Assembly: GCA_947456955.1 (NCBI GenBank)
Contig: CANGTQ010000012.1
Span: 1-64,000 of the forward strand
Length of the DNA stretch: 64,000 nucleotides
Direction: 5' to 3'
Origin: Flavobacteriaceae bacterium
GTDB lineage: Bacteria; Bacteroidota; Bacteroidia; Flavobacteriales; Flavobacteriaceae
Shown: one piece after another, positions 26,101 through 33,502 of the stretch
Numbering within the stretch: the stretch's first letter is position 1
Layout of the letters: each line of letters opens with the position of its first letter
Program-made: the position numbers and the translations under genes
Notes under the pieces: generated by a model
Seen by the model: only the letters and a program-made list of their open reading frames with translations
Databases searched by the model: none
What the model was told of the DNA's origin: nothing

Positions 26101-28111
26101 TAATATCAGCGCCACTAGCTCCAAAACTAATAACATTTGCTCCTGTAGGAGAAGAGGAAATTATGACATCACTTGCCAACTGAACTGTGGTACCTGCAGT
26201 TCCACCCGATGTCACTACAAACGGAATCGTTAATGGCGTAGCAGAGGTTACAATTTGGGTTATTGGAACTATAGGTGAAGTAAAATTAACAAACCAAATT
26301 GCTCTGTTATTTCCTGTAAAGGTTCCTGCTCCTGTATTGGTATAGTTTCCACCTACTTTTAAGTCATCTCCAAGAGTTCCAGAAGAACATAAGCTAATGT
26401 TACCCGCATTAGTCACATTGCCTTTAACACTTAATGCTCCGCCTGTAGTAATCGCTCCATAACTAAGAGATGAACCAGCGTCAATAACCAAATTTCCATT
26501 GATTCCTTTAGGTCCAGTGGCAGCATTATAGTAATTTAATGCAGTGCCATTGCTAATTTGAACATTGTTAGGATAACCCGGTGTTGTTCCAATGGTAGCT
26601 ATATCCGAAGTCCACTCTAAGCTACGATTGTAAATGCCCGTTGAGTTATACTGCAACAAAGAACTGCTTCCATAGGTTGGAGAACCATTATTAAAAAACC
26701 CTCCTGAATTAATTTGGCATGTACCATTTAAAGTTAGAATAGTATTTAACGTTACCCCTGCTGCCATCTGAAAAACTCCGGCAACTGTTCTCGCTGCATT
26801 AATTGTTAAACCGCCTGATAAAACATTTACGTTGTTCGGACTATTACTGGATGGCCAATATGGATCTGTATTTACAACTGTGACTGTAGTATTTAAAGCT
26901 AGAGTACTTGCTGCGCCATATACAAAGTTATTACCCGTGACCGAACCACTAGCATCTAATTTAAATGTTCCGTTAACGGTTGTAGTACCACTATTAGTAT
27001 AAGCAAATCCACCTGTAGCTAAAGTTGCTCCTGTTCTCACCGTAGTGTTAAATCCGTCATTTCTAGTTACAGCAGCATCCAAGGTAACTGTAGCTCCGCT
27101 GTCAATGATGACATCCGAACTTGAAGTAGGCGTAACACCGCCGACCCAGGTAGAACCGACTGACCATAAACCTCCTGTAGTAGTAGAAGTGATTGAGGAC
27201 GAACTAGTTATCACACCAACCAAAGCAGCCGAATAGTTGTAAGCTAAATCTCTGTGAATAACGGCATATCGATAAGTGGTTCCTGCTACAACTGTGTTGT
27301 CAGTAAAAGAAGTAGCTGCCGAACTAACTGATGTGGAAATAACAGTCCAATCGGTAGAAACAGTATTTGGTCCATTAGCTCCTCCTGAAGTGGAATAAAC
27401 TCCCTGGTCATTCATAACCGGTGTAACTGCTCCCAAATTGGTAGTTCTTAATATAATTGTATTTTGTATTCCAGTAGCAGCATCTGACCCATTGGTCCAA
27501 GAAAAATTAACAGAACTAGCTAATGTAGCTCCTGTGGTAAATAACGTTGGAGCAATAGGTGCTATTAAGTCAGGTGTTGCTGAAGCTGAGGTATACATTA
27601 TGATATCATCCCAATAAACAGTAGTTGCTACAGTGTTTGTTGCCGTTCTAGCAGTGACGCCTCTTACTACAAAGTTTCTTGGACCACCATTATTATTTTG
27701 TCCTGACGAAACTGTCAATCGCAATAAAATATTGTTTAAAGCACCCACTGCTGTTAGCGCTCCTGTTACATTAATTCCATTTAAATTTCCGCGCATTTGT
27801 GCTCTGGAATTTGCATCCGATCCTCTAGCCCAGCCAATCGCATGACCATACCAAGTATCTGGAACACTTATAATAGTAGCATTTATGTTATCCTGATTAA
27901 TTGCATTAGAACTTGTAGTTACTGCCAATGCAAAACTTCCAGTTCTGGCATTGGTAGTTGTAACTGTAGATGTTCCTGACACTACAGGCGCCGCCCAGTC
28001 CGTAACAGCATTAATAACACCATTCTCAAAACCACCATTAGCTGGGCTTTGAGCAAATATAGAAGCAGAAAAAAGAAGTACAAAAGTGAATAGTAATTTT
28101 CTAATTTTCAT
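22124..28111 (-). CDS. Giant T9SS-exported multidomain surface protein
   Basis: A 1995-residue protein with a signal peptide ending SIFAQ. Recognisable parts in order: a jelly-roll/CBM-like N-terminal domain (about 25-175), a fibronectin-III-like domain (about 180-305), a long Gly/Thr/Asn-rich beta-solenoid (about 310-960), an ASPM/SPD2/Hydin-like domain (FRIESLSALPLSVTSITL), an IPT/TIG domain (ITPTSGPVGTVVTVT), a lamin-tail domain (SYIEIYNGTGAPVNLSNYSLQ), an Ig-like domain, then the 550-residue C-terminal module and sorting domain shared with the neighbour. It is probably a cell-surface or secreted structural or adhesive protein. It has its own promoter; its terminator looks disrupted. Confidence 0.87.
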   Translation of the reverse strand: MKIRKLLFTFVLLFSASIFAQSPANGGFENGVINAVTDWAAPVVSGTSTVTTTNARTGSFALAVTTSSNAINQDNINATIISVPDTWYGHAIGWARGSDANSRAQMRGNLNGINVTGALTAVGALNNILLRLTVSSGQNNNGGPRNFVVRGVTARTATNTVATTVYWDDIIMYTSASATPDLIAPIAPTLFTTGATLASSVNFSWTNGSDAATGIQNTIILRTTNLGAVTPVMNDQGVYSTSGGANGPNTVSTDWTVISTSVSSAATSFTDNTVVAGTTYRYAVIHRDLAYNYSAALVGVITSSSSITSTTTGGLWSVGSTWVGGVTPTSSSDVIIDSGATVTLDAAVTRNDGFNTTVRTGATLATGGFAYTNSGTTTVNGTFKLDASGSVTGNNFVYGAASTLALNTTVTVVNTDPYWPSSNSPNNVNVLSGGLTINAARTVAGVFQMAAGVTLNTILTLNGTCQINSGGFFNNGSPTYGSSSLLQYNSTGIYNRSLEWTSDIATIGTTPGYPNNVQISNGTALNYYNAATGPKGINGNLVIDAGSSLSYGAITTGGALSVKGNVTNAGNISLCSSGTLGDDLKVGGNYTNTGAGTFTGNNRAIWFVNFTSPIVPITQIVTSATPLTIPFVVTSGGTAGTTVQLASDVIISSSPTGANVISFGASGADIIDINGRNLTIGATNSIGTIGGTGTFKGSATSNLTILGSTASTIGTLSFTSGFQNLGTFTMNRQPSVVGCVLGTPLTVNTSLALTNGHVDLGTNNLTLASGASIGGTPGSASFVIADDTGGQLTRTLSASGTYTYPIGDNSGTTEYTPATFNFTGGTYAGTVGVRVIDAIHPSNVGATNYLTRYWQVSASGVTPTDYTFAGTYASSGDITGTEANCFPARQDGTNWIDVGGSSIGFNTCTVSGTTFPSPANDFSAGSAYPEINIKGVVGSNPNILSGDVTPSSLDNTLFDATNVGSIQTKTFRIESLSALPLSVTSITLSNSTDFTVTASASYTISGGSFVDFTISFNPTSLGILTSTVFIVSNDFTGGENPYTFTIQGNGTCAPTSNIITPTSGPVGTVVTVTAVSPYNLTGATATFNGVSATVASISSSQVTVVVPSGAVSGTLVTTNSLGCQGSNTFTVINNLTTSCQGGSTVSDLFISQVTDATYGGLSYIEIYNGTGAPVNLSNYSLQFFANGSAASYGTQTLSGTLANLSTYVVSCSLSGFSCSVPGGDGTFANLLSGISGINFTSGGNDYIGLYKISTSSMIDSFGVFNNATWASSLGIGDRGVDFKRKNTATVPKFAFASADWNITDWLGTGSASCSTNDYSDIGVYNFLVGTPPTVTVNPSFTPSCLATSMTVAGTEGSAGGNSLAYQWYVVAPNSASWTAITDTGVYTGSTSATLNISDVSSLIGYQYYCQIRENSATCYSASNAVMITAVLSTTWQAGNTWSNGTPSTSRVAIINNNYDTSISGSFEACSVTVNNGFTLDIKSGTYVSIINDLTVNSGGNLLVQNNGSLVMVNDSGVVTNNGNTQVYRTVSGIRGFDYVYWSSPVFGQSIDNIYSSPTPGFKYRWNPLATNINSPTTSGNWQTASGAMLTATGYIVRGSSSFGMAATNITSVFTGRVNSGIVSPSITRGSYQGINYSGANSVTVTKFDDNWNLVGNPYPSSIKALDFLTFNTNIQGFVYLWTHGTAPVSNTNPFYDSFTYNYTANDYITYNGTGTTSGPSGFNGYIASGQGFFVSMNDGVTGTQTVTFKNSMRDKTYNNSQFYRTMQTATEEKNRIWLDLIDSNNVPVRTVVGYVAEATLGLDRMYDAIKNIANENNIYSLAEDETLIIQGRPTPFDQNDQVPIGVTILSAGDYKIAIAAVDGLFEQGQPIFLEDKLLNVIHDLRVVPYSFSTTAGKFNDRFVLRYTNTTLGNPDFGNIENSVIVAGNQGELTIKSSIENIKEVTIYDVLGRQLFFTKEINNTNFVTSNISLSQQTLIVKIKLENGMTISRKIIL

Positions 28112-28187
28112 ATAATTAATATCTTTTCATTGTATAGCAAAACAAGCACTAATAGGCAAAGACATATAATCGGTAGAATGGGGATTA

Positions 28188-28217
28188 CAAATTTATGTTT
28201 AAATAACTAAATTACAA
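28188..28217 (-). promoter_or_regulatory. Promoter TTG-N19-TAAATTTG for the giant T9SS gene
   Basis: On the - strand, the TAAATTTG -7 box occupies 28188-28195 and TTG occupies 28215-28217, separated by 19 bases. It predicts a leader of about 70 bases before the ATG at 28111. Confidence 0.55.
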
Positions 28218-28370
28218 TAGGTTTAGATTAATAAAATGTTATAAATCTTAGATTTGATTTTTATTTAACACGAATAACGCAACTATAAGGTTGTAGTTTT
28301 GATTTTTCTTAAAAAAGAAGAAGAAATTTTATAAATTAAATCTTAAATTTTTTAGCGCTATTTTATTAGT

Positions 28371-28378
28371 TACTTTTG
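28371..28378 (+). promoter_or_regulatory. Probable -7 box of recX (TACTTTTG)
   Basis: Perfect TAnnTTTG match 25 bases before the recX ATG. Confidence 0.5.
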
Positions 28379-28403
28379 TTAGTATTAGTCACAACATAAC
28401 AAC

Positions 28404-28871
28404 ATGAACGAAAAGCTAACACGCAACGAAGCCCAACTCAAACTAGAATATTATTGTTCGTATCAGGAAAGATGCCATCAGGAAGTAGTTCAAAAATTAT
28501 ATGATTTGGGCATGAAATCCAACGAGGTTGATGCTATAGTAGTGCATTTGTTACAAAACAATTTTCTGAACGAAGAACGCTTTGCGCGAAGTTTTGCCCG
28601 AGGGAAATTCCGTATAAAGCATTGGGGCAAAATCCGTATTGTTAACGAACTCAAACAACGGCAAATTTCGGCACCCAATATCAAATGCGGCTTAACTGAA
28701 ATCTCAGTCGAAGATTACCATGACACTTTTAAAAAACTAGCCCAAAGGCATTGGGAAACCATCAAAGAAACCAACGTGCAAAAAAAGAAGAAAAAGTTTT
28801 GTGATTACTTATTGCGCAAAGGCTGGGAAAGTAATTTGGTGTATGATAGGTTAAAGGAGTTGGAAAGTTAG
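28404..28871 (+). CDS. recX: Regulatory protein RecX
   Basis: A 155-residue, all-helical RecX-family protein that modulates RecA filaments. Typical segments are an N-terminal LEYYCSYQERCHQEV repeat, the FLNEERFARSFARGKFRIKHWGK core (about 50-73), the INELKQR-like helix and a C-terminal third repeat (CDYLLRKGWESNLVYDRLKE). The length is normal for the family. It is a single-gene unit with its own promoter; no recA is adjacent. Confidence 0.9.
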   Translation: MNEKLTRNEAQLKLEYYCSYQERCHQEVVQKLYDLGMKSNEVDAIVVHLLQNNFLNEERFARSFARGKFRIKHWGKIRIVNELKQRQISAPNIKCGLTEISVEDYHDTFKKLAQRHWETIKETNVQKKKKKFCDYLLRKGWESNLVYDRLKELES

Positions 28872-28947
28872 TGTTTAATAAAATTTTTAACGTTAAGGAA
28901 TTTAAGGGTTTTCATTAAGGCTTAATTTTTCTTAATGGTAAAAAAAC

Positions 28948-29036
28948 TTAACCACAAAGAGCACTAAGAAGGCACAAAGAACACAAATTGCTTAGTCTGC
29001 TTCGTGTAAATATTCGTGAACTTAGTGGTTAAAAAA
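28948..29036. repeat. Intergenic repeat with TTAACCAC/GTGGTTAA ends
   Basis: About 85 bases beginning TTAACCACAAAGAGCACTAA and ending CTTAGTGGTTAA, an imperfect inverted repeat. Degenerate flanking motifs CTTAATGGTAAAA occur four times in 28872-29143. Related sequence occurs in reverse orientation at 51445-51660. It is a noncoding repeat family member; no ORF is seen in this gap. Confidence 0.6.
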
Positions 29037-29143
29037 TTAACATTAAGGCATTGAGGAAATTAAGAGATTTCATAAAACTTAATTTTTCTTAATGGTAAAA
29101 CTTAACTTCTTAATGGTAAAAAATTCACAGTTGTAGTATTAAA

Positions 29144-30316
29144 TTAAGGTTTTCCCAACAAAATACTCACCGCATTTCCCCCAAATCCAACCGCATTTAT
29201 AAGCACGTTTCGAATGGCTTTACGCGGATTTTGTTCGGTAACAAAAGGAACTCCTATAAACTGTTGGTGTTGCATCATGAGAAGTGCCATTTCTAGATTG
29301 AGCATGCCCGAAGCACCAAAAGTATGTCCCACTTTCCATTTGTTTGTCGTCAGCATTGGAAGGTTTTTGCTGAAGACTTTTTGAATTGCTTTAAATTCTG
29401 ATTTGTCCCCTTTTAGCGTTCCAGGTGCATGCATCACGATTACATCAACTTCATCCAAAGCTATATTTTGTAACGCCATTTTCATCGATTTCTGAAAGCA
29501 TTCCGCTTCATCGGTAATTGAAATGCTGTGTTGCAAAACGTCGGTAGCATAGCCAAATCCGGTAATGTAACCTAAGGCATTTTTATGTTCGCCACTTTCC
29601 AAACAAGCCATAGCAGCGCCTTCTCCCAACACCAATGAGTTTTTGGTTTTGGTTAAATCAGAAGCTCTGCAAGCCCATTCGCCAAGCTCAGGGTGACAGT
29701 TTTTTGGATTAGAATATATTTTCAACGCCTGCATTTGAGCAATCGTAAACGCTGTTAAGGGAGCTTCACTTCCGCCTACCAAGAACCTATCCGCCATACC
29801 TGCCTGCATCCAAGCGATTCCGTTTAACAAAGCATGAAGTGCTGTAGAACAAGTTATGGAGTGAGATAATTCAGGTCCGTTTGATTTCAAATCATGAGCC
29901 ACCCAAGTTGAAATATTCCCCAAAGTTGTTGTTGGTGAAGTCAATGTTGGTGTTCTTCCGGTTGCTAAAAATTCCTGATGATGCTTCTCAAAAAGTTGGG
30001 TTGCACCACGAGAAGACCCAATGTTAACACCAAATTTTGAGTTATACCAACCTGCTTTTTTCACCGCTTCTCTGGAAGCTAAAATAGCATAAAGCACGGA
30101 ATTGTCAAGTGATTTATACTTTACATCTGAGTCACGCAATGTTTGAACTTCATTAGCTAAAGTTTCTGATAATGGAGAAACCAAAGCCAAAGTATTTCCT
30201 ATTTGCTTTTCAACAATCAACGATTTTGGATTCAGATATTCCTTCCAAATGTCATCAGAAGTCTTTCCTAATGGAGAAAAAGAAGCGATGGAAGTTATGG
30301 CAATGGGTGTTTTCAA
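29144..30316 (-). CDS. Beta-ketoacyl-ACP synthase (FabF-like) of the biotin cluster
   Basis: A 390-residue thiolase-fold condensing enzyme. The catalytic triad is intact: Cys156 in SITCSTALHA, His296 in VMHAPGTLKGDKSE and His331 in KVGHTFGASGML. It follows bioA, bioD and bioF on the same strand, which suggests a role in making or elongating the pimeloyl thioester precursor of biotin; direct evidence for that role is not visible. A REP-encoded segment NCHPELGE (about residues 206-213) sits in a surface-loop position before the conserved CRA motif. A tandem duplication has copied its first 70 codons upstream, and a decayed deletion copy lies near bioB (51207-51422). Confidence 0.88.
   Translation of the reverse strand: MKTPIAITSIASFSPLGKTSDDIWKEYLNPKSLIVEKQIGNTLALVSPLSETLANEVQTLRDSDVKYKSLDNSVLYAILASREAVKKAGWYNSKFGVNIGSSRGATQLFEKHHQEFLATGRTPTLTSPTTTLGNISTWVAHDLKSNGPELSHSITCSTALHALLNGIAWMQAGMADRFLVGGSEAPLTAFTIAQMQALKIYSNPKNCHPELGEWACRASDLTKTKNSLVLGEGAAMACLESGEHKNALGYITGFGYATDVLQHSISITDEAECFQKSMKMALQNIALDEVDVIVMHAPGTLKGDKSEFKAIQKVFSKNLPMLTTNKWKVGHTFGASGMLNLEMALLMMQHQQFIGVPFVTEQNPRKAIRNVLINAVGFGGNAVSILLGKP
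29684..29699. repeat. REP-like element inside the ketoacyl synthase gene
   Basis: On the - strand, CTGTCACCCTGAGCTT encodes CHPEL. It shares the TGTCAnnCTGAGC core with the bioD and bioF elements and is read in the same frame. Confidence 0.65.
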
Positions 30317-30473
30317 AGTTTTATTTCTTTAACCGCAAAGGTCGCAAAGTTTTATTTTATTACACAGAGATACACGGAGAAAAAAATTAAGACTCACAGA
30401 GTTTTAAAAGCTTCTCTGTGTATCTCTGCGAAACCTCTGTGCATCTCTGTGTAACTTAAACTATTTCGAGCAC
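30113..30473. repeat. 361-bp tandem duplication, unit 1
   Basis: Constant 361-base offset to the next unit. The unit comprises the first 70 codons of the ketoacyl synthase, its upstream region with a CACAGAGATACAC/GTGTATCTCTG inverted-repeat element (about 30361-30456), and the last codons of bioA. The copies differ at scattered positions, so the duplication is not brand new. Confidence 0.9.
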
Positions 30474-30677
30474 TTTATACTTTGCATCTGAGTCTCGCAA
30501 TGTTTGAACTTCATTAGCTAAAGTTTCTGATAATGGAGAAACCAAAGCAGAAGTATTCCCTAGTTTCTTTTCAACAATCAACGATCTTGGATTCAGATAT
30601 TCCTTCCAAATGTCATCAGAAGTCTTTCCTAATGGAGAAAAAGAAGCTATCGAAGTTATGGCAATGGGTGTTTTCAA
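30456..30677 (-). pseudogene. Duplicated 5' fragment of the ketoacyl synthase fused to the bioA tail
   Basis: A 73-codon frame reproducing the first 68 or so residues of the adjacent ketoacyl synthase (MKTPIAITSIASFSPLGKTS, with several substitutions) and then running into KVLEIV, the last residues of bioA, with its stop. It lacks all catalytic residues. Since the copied upstream region is intact, a short peptide might still be made. Confidence 0.85.
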
Positions 30678-30834
30678 AGTTTTATTTCTTTAACCGCAAA
30701 GGCCGCAAAGTTTTATTTTATTACACAGAGATACACGGAGAAAAAAATTAAGACTCACAGAGTTTTAAAAGCTTCTCTGTGTATCTCTGCGAAACCTCTG
30801 TGCATCTCTGTGTAACTTAAACTATTTCGAGCGC
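30474..30834. repeat. 361-bp tandem duplication, unit 2
   Basis: Second unit, ending within the last codons of the real bioA. It contains the truncated ketoacyl synthase start and a second copy of the CACAGAG inverted-repeat element (about 30722-30817). The 30317-30816 gap is therefore fully explained by the duplication. Confidence 0.9.
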
Positions 30835-32088
30835 TTTTTCGACAGTAGTATATACTTTTTCCAGTTGGGAATTGGTAATAACATAAGGCGGCAAAATGTA
30901 AACGATGTTTCCAACAGGTCGAAGAATGATACCGTTTTCAATAAAGAAATTGTAAAGCTTGTTGCGCATCGTACCGTAATAACTTTCCTGAGTTTCGGTT
31001 TTAATTTCTAAAGCAAAGATAACACCGAGAACTCTAGTTTTTTTTACTTTTAGATGTGATTTTATTTTTTGTTCAAAGTCTAAATGCGATTGGTTTATTC
31101 GGGTAATATTTTTTTGTGTTTCGGCTGTCTGCAACAAATTGATACTTGCCAAAGCTGCCGCACAACCTGTTGGGTTAGCGGTAAAAGTATGACCGTGAAA
31201 GAAAGCTTTATTGGTGTCATCTCCATAAAATCCATCGAAGATTTCCTGAGTAAATGTTGTTATTGCCATCGGAATAGTTCCGCCTGTTAACGCTTTTGAC
31301 AAACACATCATATCTGGTTTATTGTCCAAATAATCAGAGGCAAAGGTTCTTCCTGTTTTACCAAAACCCGTCATTACTTCGTCAGCAATCGTGAATACAT
31401 TATTGTCTTTACACATCAAAATCATCTTGTCTAAAATCTCAGCAGAATACATTACCATTCCGGCTGCGCCTTGACAAAGTGGTTCAAAAATAAAAGCCGC
31501 AAATTCATTGGTTGCAACCAAATTTTTTAATGCTTGTAAACTTTCTTCTTCGTTTCCATTTGTCGGCACAGGAATGCGAACAACCTCCAGTAAAGAACCT
31601 TTGAATGCCTCGGTAAAAAAAGTAATCCCGCTACTCGCCATCGCTCCAAAAGTGTCGCCATGAAAGGCGTCTTCAAAAGCTATGATTTTTGTCTTTTTAA
31701 TTCCTTTGTTATAATTGTATTGCAGCGCACATTTCAGTGCCACTTCCACCGCAGTCGAGCCGTTATCAGAATAGAATAGTTTCTTTTGATTATTGGGCAA
31801 AATAGTCATCAGCTTTTCGGCCAATAAAACGGCTTTGTCGTGCGTAAAACCGCCAAACAACACATGCTCCAAAGTCGTCAGTTGCTTATAAATAGCATCG
31901 GCAATCACTTTGTTAGAATGACCAAACGGATTTACCCACCAAGAAGCAATCGCATCAATATATTCCTTACCGTTTTCATCCCAAAGTAAAGCGTCTTCAC
32001 CTTTGATAATAGCCGGAAAATCAGGGGCAGTTTTGTGTTGCGTATAGGGATGCCAGTTGTATAGTTTGTCTTTTTCGGAAAGGTTCAT
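30817..32088 (-). CDS. bioA: Adenosylmethionine-8-amino-7-oxononanoate transaminase
   Basis: PLP aminotransferase of the biotin pathway converting KAPA to DAPA with SAM as amino donor. Full length (423 residues), with the N-terminal WHPYTQHK signature (12-19), SWWVNPFGHSN (about 49-59), the IADEVMTGFGKTGR cofactor-binding segment (about 234-247) and the PLP lysine in CLSKALTGG (about 268). The substrate-specific HGHTFTANP segment is present. It is part of the bioF/DUF2007/bioD/bioA/KAS run on the - strand, and its last codons lie in the tandem duplication. Confidence 0.97.
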   Translation of the reverse strand: MNLSEKDKLYNWHPYTQHKTAPDFPAIIKGEDALLWDENGKEYIDAIASWWVNPFGHSNKVIADAIYKQLTTLEHVLFGGFTHDKAVLLAEKLMTILPNNQKKLFYSDNGSTAVEVALKCALQYNYNKGIKKTKIIAFEDAFHGDTFGAMASSGITFFTEAFKGSLLEVVRIPVPTNGNEEESLQALKNLVATNEFAAFIFEPLCQGAAGMVMYSAEILDKMILMCKDNNVFTIADEVMTGFGKTGRTFASDYLDNKPDMMCLSKALTGGTIPMAITTFTQEIFDGFYGDDTNKAFFHGHTFTANPTGCAAALASINLLQTAETQKNITRINQSHLDFEQKIKSHLKVKKTRVLGVIFALEIKTETQESYYGTMRNKLYNFFIENGIILRPVGNIVYILPPYVITNSQLEKVYTTVEKALEIV

Positions 32089-32093
32089 TTTTT

Positions 32094-32178
32094 TTAGATA
32101 ATAGATGATAGACTAAAAGATGATAGATGACTACAGATAAAATGTCTATTATCTATCCGTCTATTATCTCTCATCTTT
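32094..32178. repeat. Inverted TAATAGATGATAGA-type repeat between bioA and bioD
   Basis: Left block AGATAATAGATGATAGAC and right block GTCTATTATCTATC are partly complementary, with internal direct copies of GATGATAGA. A noncoding palindromic spacer that could fold in the bioD-bioA mRNA. Confidence 0.5.
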
Positions 32179-32806
32179 ACAAATTTAAAAGATTATCACG
32201 GAATTTATCGGCATAATATCTAATGACATTTTGGTCAAAATAAGGTTCATTCTCAATTCTGCCTATGAATTTTGATCCAGATTTTTTAAGGATAATTTCC
32301 TCTGTGGCTTTGTTTTCATCGCCCGAAAAAATGATTCCGGCAACGCTTATTTTTCTGCTTTTCAACGCTTCAATCGTGAGCAAAGTGTGGTTGATGCTTC
32401 CCAAATAATGTCGCGAAACTACTATAACTTTATAATCTTTTTGGATTAAATCGATTATACAATCGCTGTCGTTTAACGGAACCAGTATTCCACCTGCGCC
32501 TTCAATTACGAGGTGATTGTCTGTTTTTGGTTCTCTTATTTTCTTTAAATCAACAACAATTCCATCGAGCTGCGCAGCATAATGGGGACTTGCAGGCGTG
32601 TTTAAGGCATACGCATTAGGATGGAATTTGGCACTTCGACTGCGCTCAGTGTGACAAATTAATGATTTGACTTTATGTGTATCGCTAAAGTCCAGATCGC
32701 CTGCTTGTATGGGTTTCCAATAATCGGCTTGCAATGCTTCGACTACTATAGCAGAAGCCACAGTTTTACCTACATCGGTACCGATACCTGTGATGAATAG
32801 TTTCAT
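32177..32806 (-). CDS. bioD: Dethiobiotin synthase
   Basis: ATP-dependent enzyme forming dethiobiotin from DAPA and CO2. The P-loop GIGTDVGKT is at residues 6-14 and the VIEGAGGILVPL motif near 104-115. About 209 residues from the ATG at 32806; an in-frame GTG 12 bases earlier is less likely. Residues about 51-60 (CHTERSRSAKF) are encoded by a REP-like element and appear inserted between two native segments (KSLI and HPNAYAL). The folded enzyme evidently tolerates it if functional. The gene is inside the biotin cluster. Confidence 0.93.
   Translation of the reverse strand: MKLFITGIGTDVGKTVASAIVVEALQADYWKPIQAGDLDFSDTHKVKSLICHTERSRSAKFHPNAYALNTPASPHYAAQLDGIVVDLKKIREPKTDNHLVIEGAGGILVPLNDSDCIIDLIQKDYKVIVVSRHYLGSINHTLLTIEALKSRKISVAGIIFSGDENKATEEIILKKSGSKFIGRIENEPYFDQNVIRYYADKFRDNLLNL
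32631..32656. repeat. REP-like element inside bioD
   Basis: On the - strand the element reads TGTCACACTGAGCGCAGTCG followed by AAGTGC, encoding CHTERSRSA. It is the best match here to the TGTCAnnCTGAGCgcagTCGAAG repeat. Confidence 0.75.
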
Positions 32807-32950
32807 AATTTTAGCCACGGATAATAAGGATTATCACTTATTTTTTAAATTAATTTTTCTGTCGTTTGTATATAAGTTTGTCATAATCTATCTGCGTAAA
32901 TCGGTAAAATCTGTGTCATCTTTGGCAAAAAAATTCTCAGCGGTTTACAT

Positions 32951-33355
32951 TTAATTAAATTCATATTTACAGTTTTGACATTTGTATTTGTACTTTGAAA
33001 AGAATTGAGCGAATGCACCTAAAATGACAACACGGAAAAACGATTTTACACCATCAATCGAAGGTTCCAATTCTATTTGCTCGGTTCCGCATTTCGGACA
33101 TTTTAAAGGTTGGTTATCATCATCCACAGAATAAAGACTCACATCGCCCAAGATTTCATTGGCTTTATCAAAATCTGCTGTTTTGACAAACATTTTCACA
33201 CCGCCAACCGCATTGCTATATAACGGATTGGAATCAACAATATTGTTGTCTCTCATAAACACTTCAATTCCCTGGCTTTCTAATTTACCTTGGTAAATAA
33301 TGGCTTCGCTTGAATATTGAAATCGGCGTAAGAATGTGAATTTTTCTTCTTCCAT
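32951..33355 (-). CDS. DUF2007 and zinc-ribbon protein
   Basis: A 134-residue protein with an N-terminal DUF2007-like domain (FQYSSEAIIYQGKLESQGIEVFMRDNN, residues about 12-38; GGVKMFVKTADFDKA) and a C-terminal zinc ribbon built from CPKCGTEQ (about 89-96) and CQNCKYEF (about 126-133), with a short hydrophobic stretch between. The DUF2007 domain may be a signal-transduction or protein-interaction module; its role is unknown. It sits between bioF and bioD but need not belong to the pathway. Confidence 0.8.
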   Translation of the reverse strand: MEEEKFTFLRRFQYSSEAIIYQGKLESQGIEVFMRDNNIVDSNPLYSNAVGGVKMFVKTADFDKANEILGDVSLYSVDDDNQPLKCPKCGTEQIELEPSIDGVKSFFRVVILGAFAQFFSKYKYKCQNCKYEFN

Positions 33356-33390
33356 AGTTAGAGACCATTGTTGTCCTATTTTTTAAGTTT

Positions 33391-33502
33391 CACAGAGATT
33401 CACTGAGATTTTTAGAGATTACTTCGTCTGTTCGTCCTACGGACTCGAGTCACGGAGCTATTTCTCTGTGCATCTCCATTTGCTCTGTGTGTCTCTGTGT
33501 AA
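33391..33502. repeat. CACAGAGATT-type inverted repeat element
   Basis: Begins TTTCACAGAGATTCACTGAG and ends GTGTGTCTCTGTGTAATT, forming imperfect terminal inverted repeats. It is the same family as the elements inside the 361-bp duplication, with an extra GC-richer centre (CGTCTGTTCGTCCTACGGAC). Confidence 0.65.

Noticed and set aside
30317..30834. CRISPR-like array
   Set aside because: The direct units are a two-copy 361-bp duplication, with no short repeats and unique spacers. No CRISPR elsewhere in the window.
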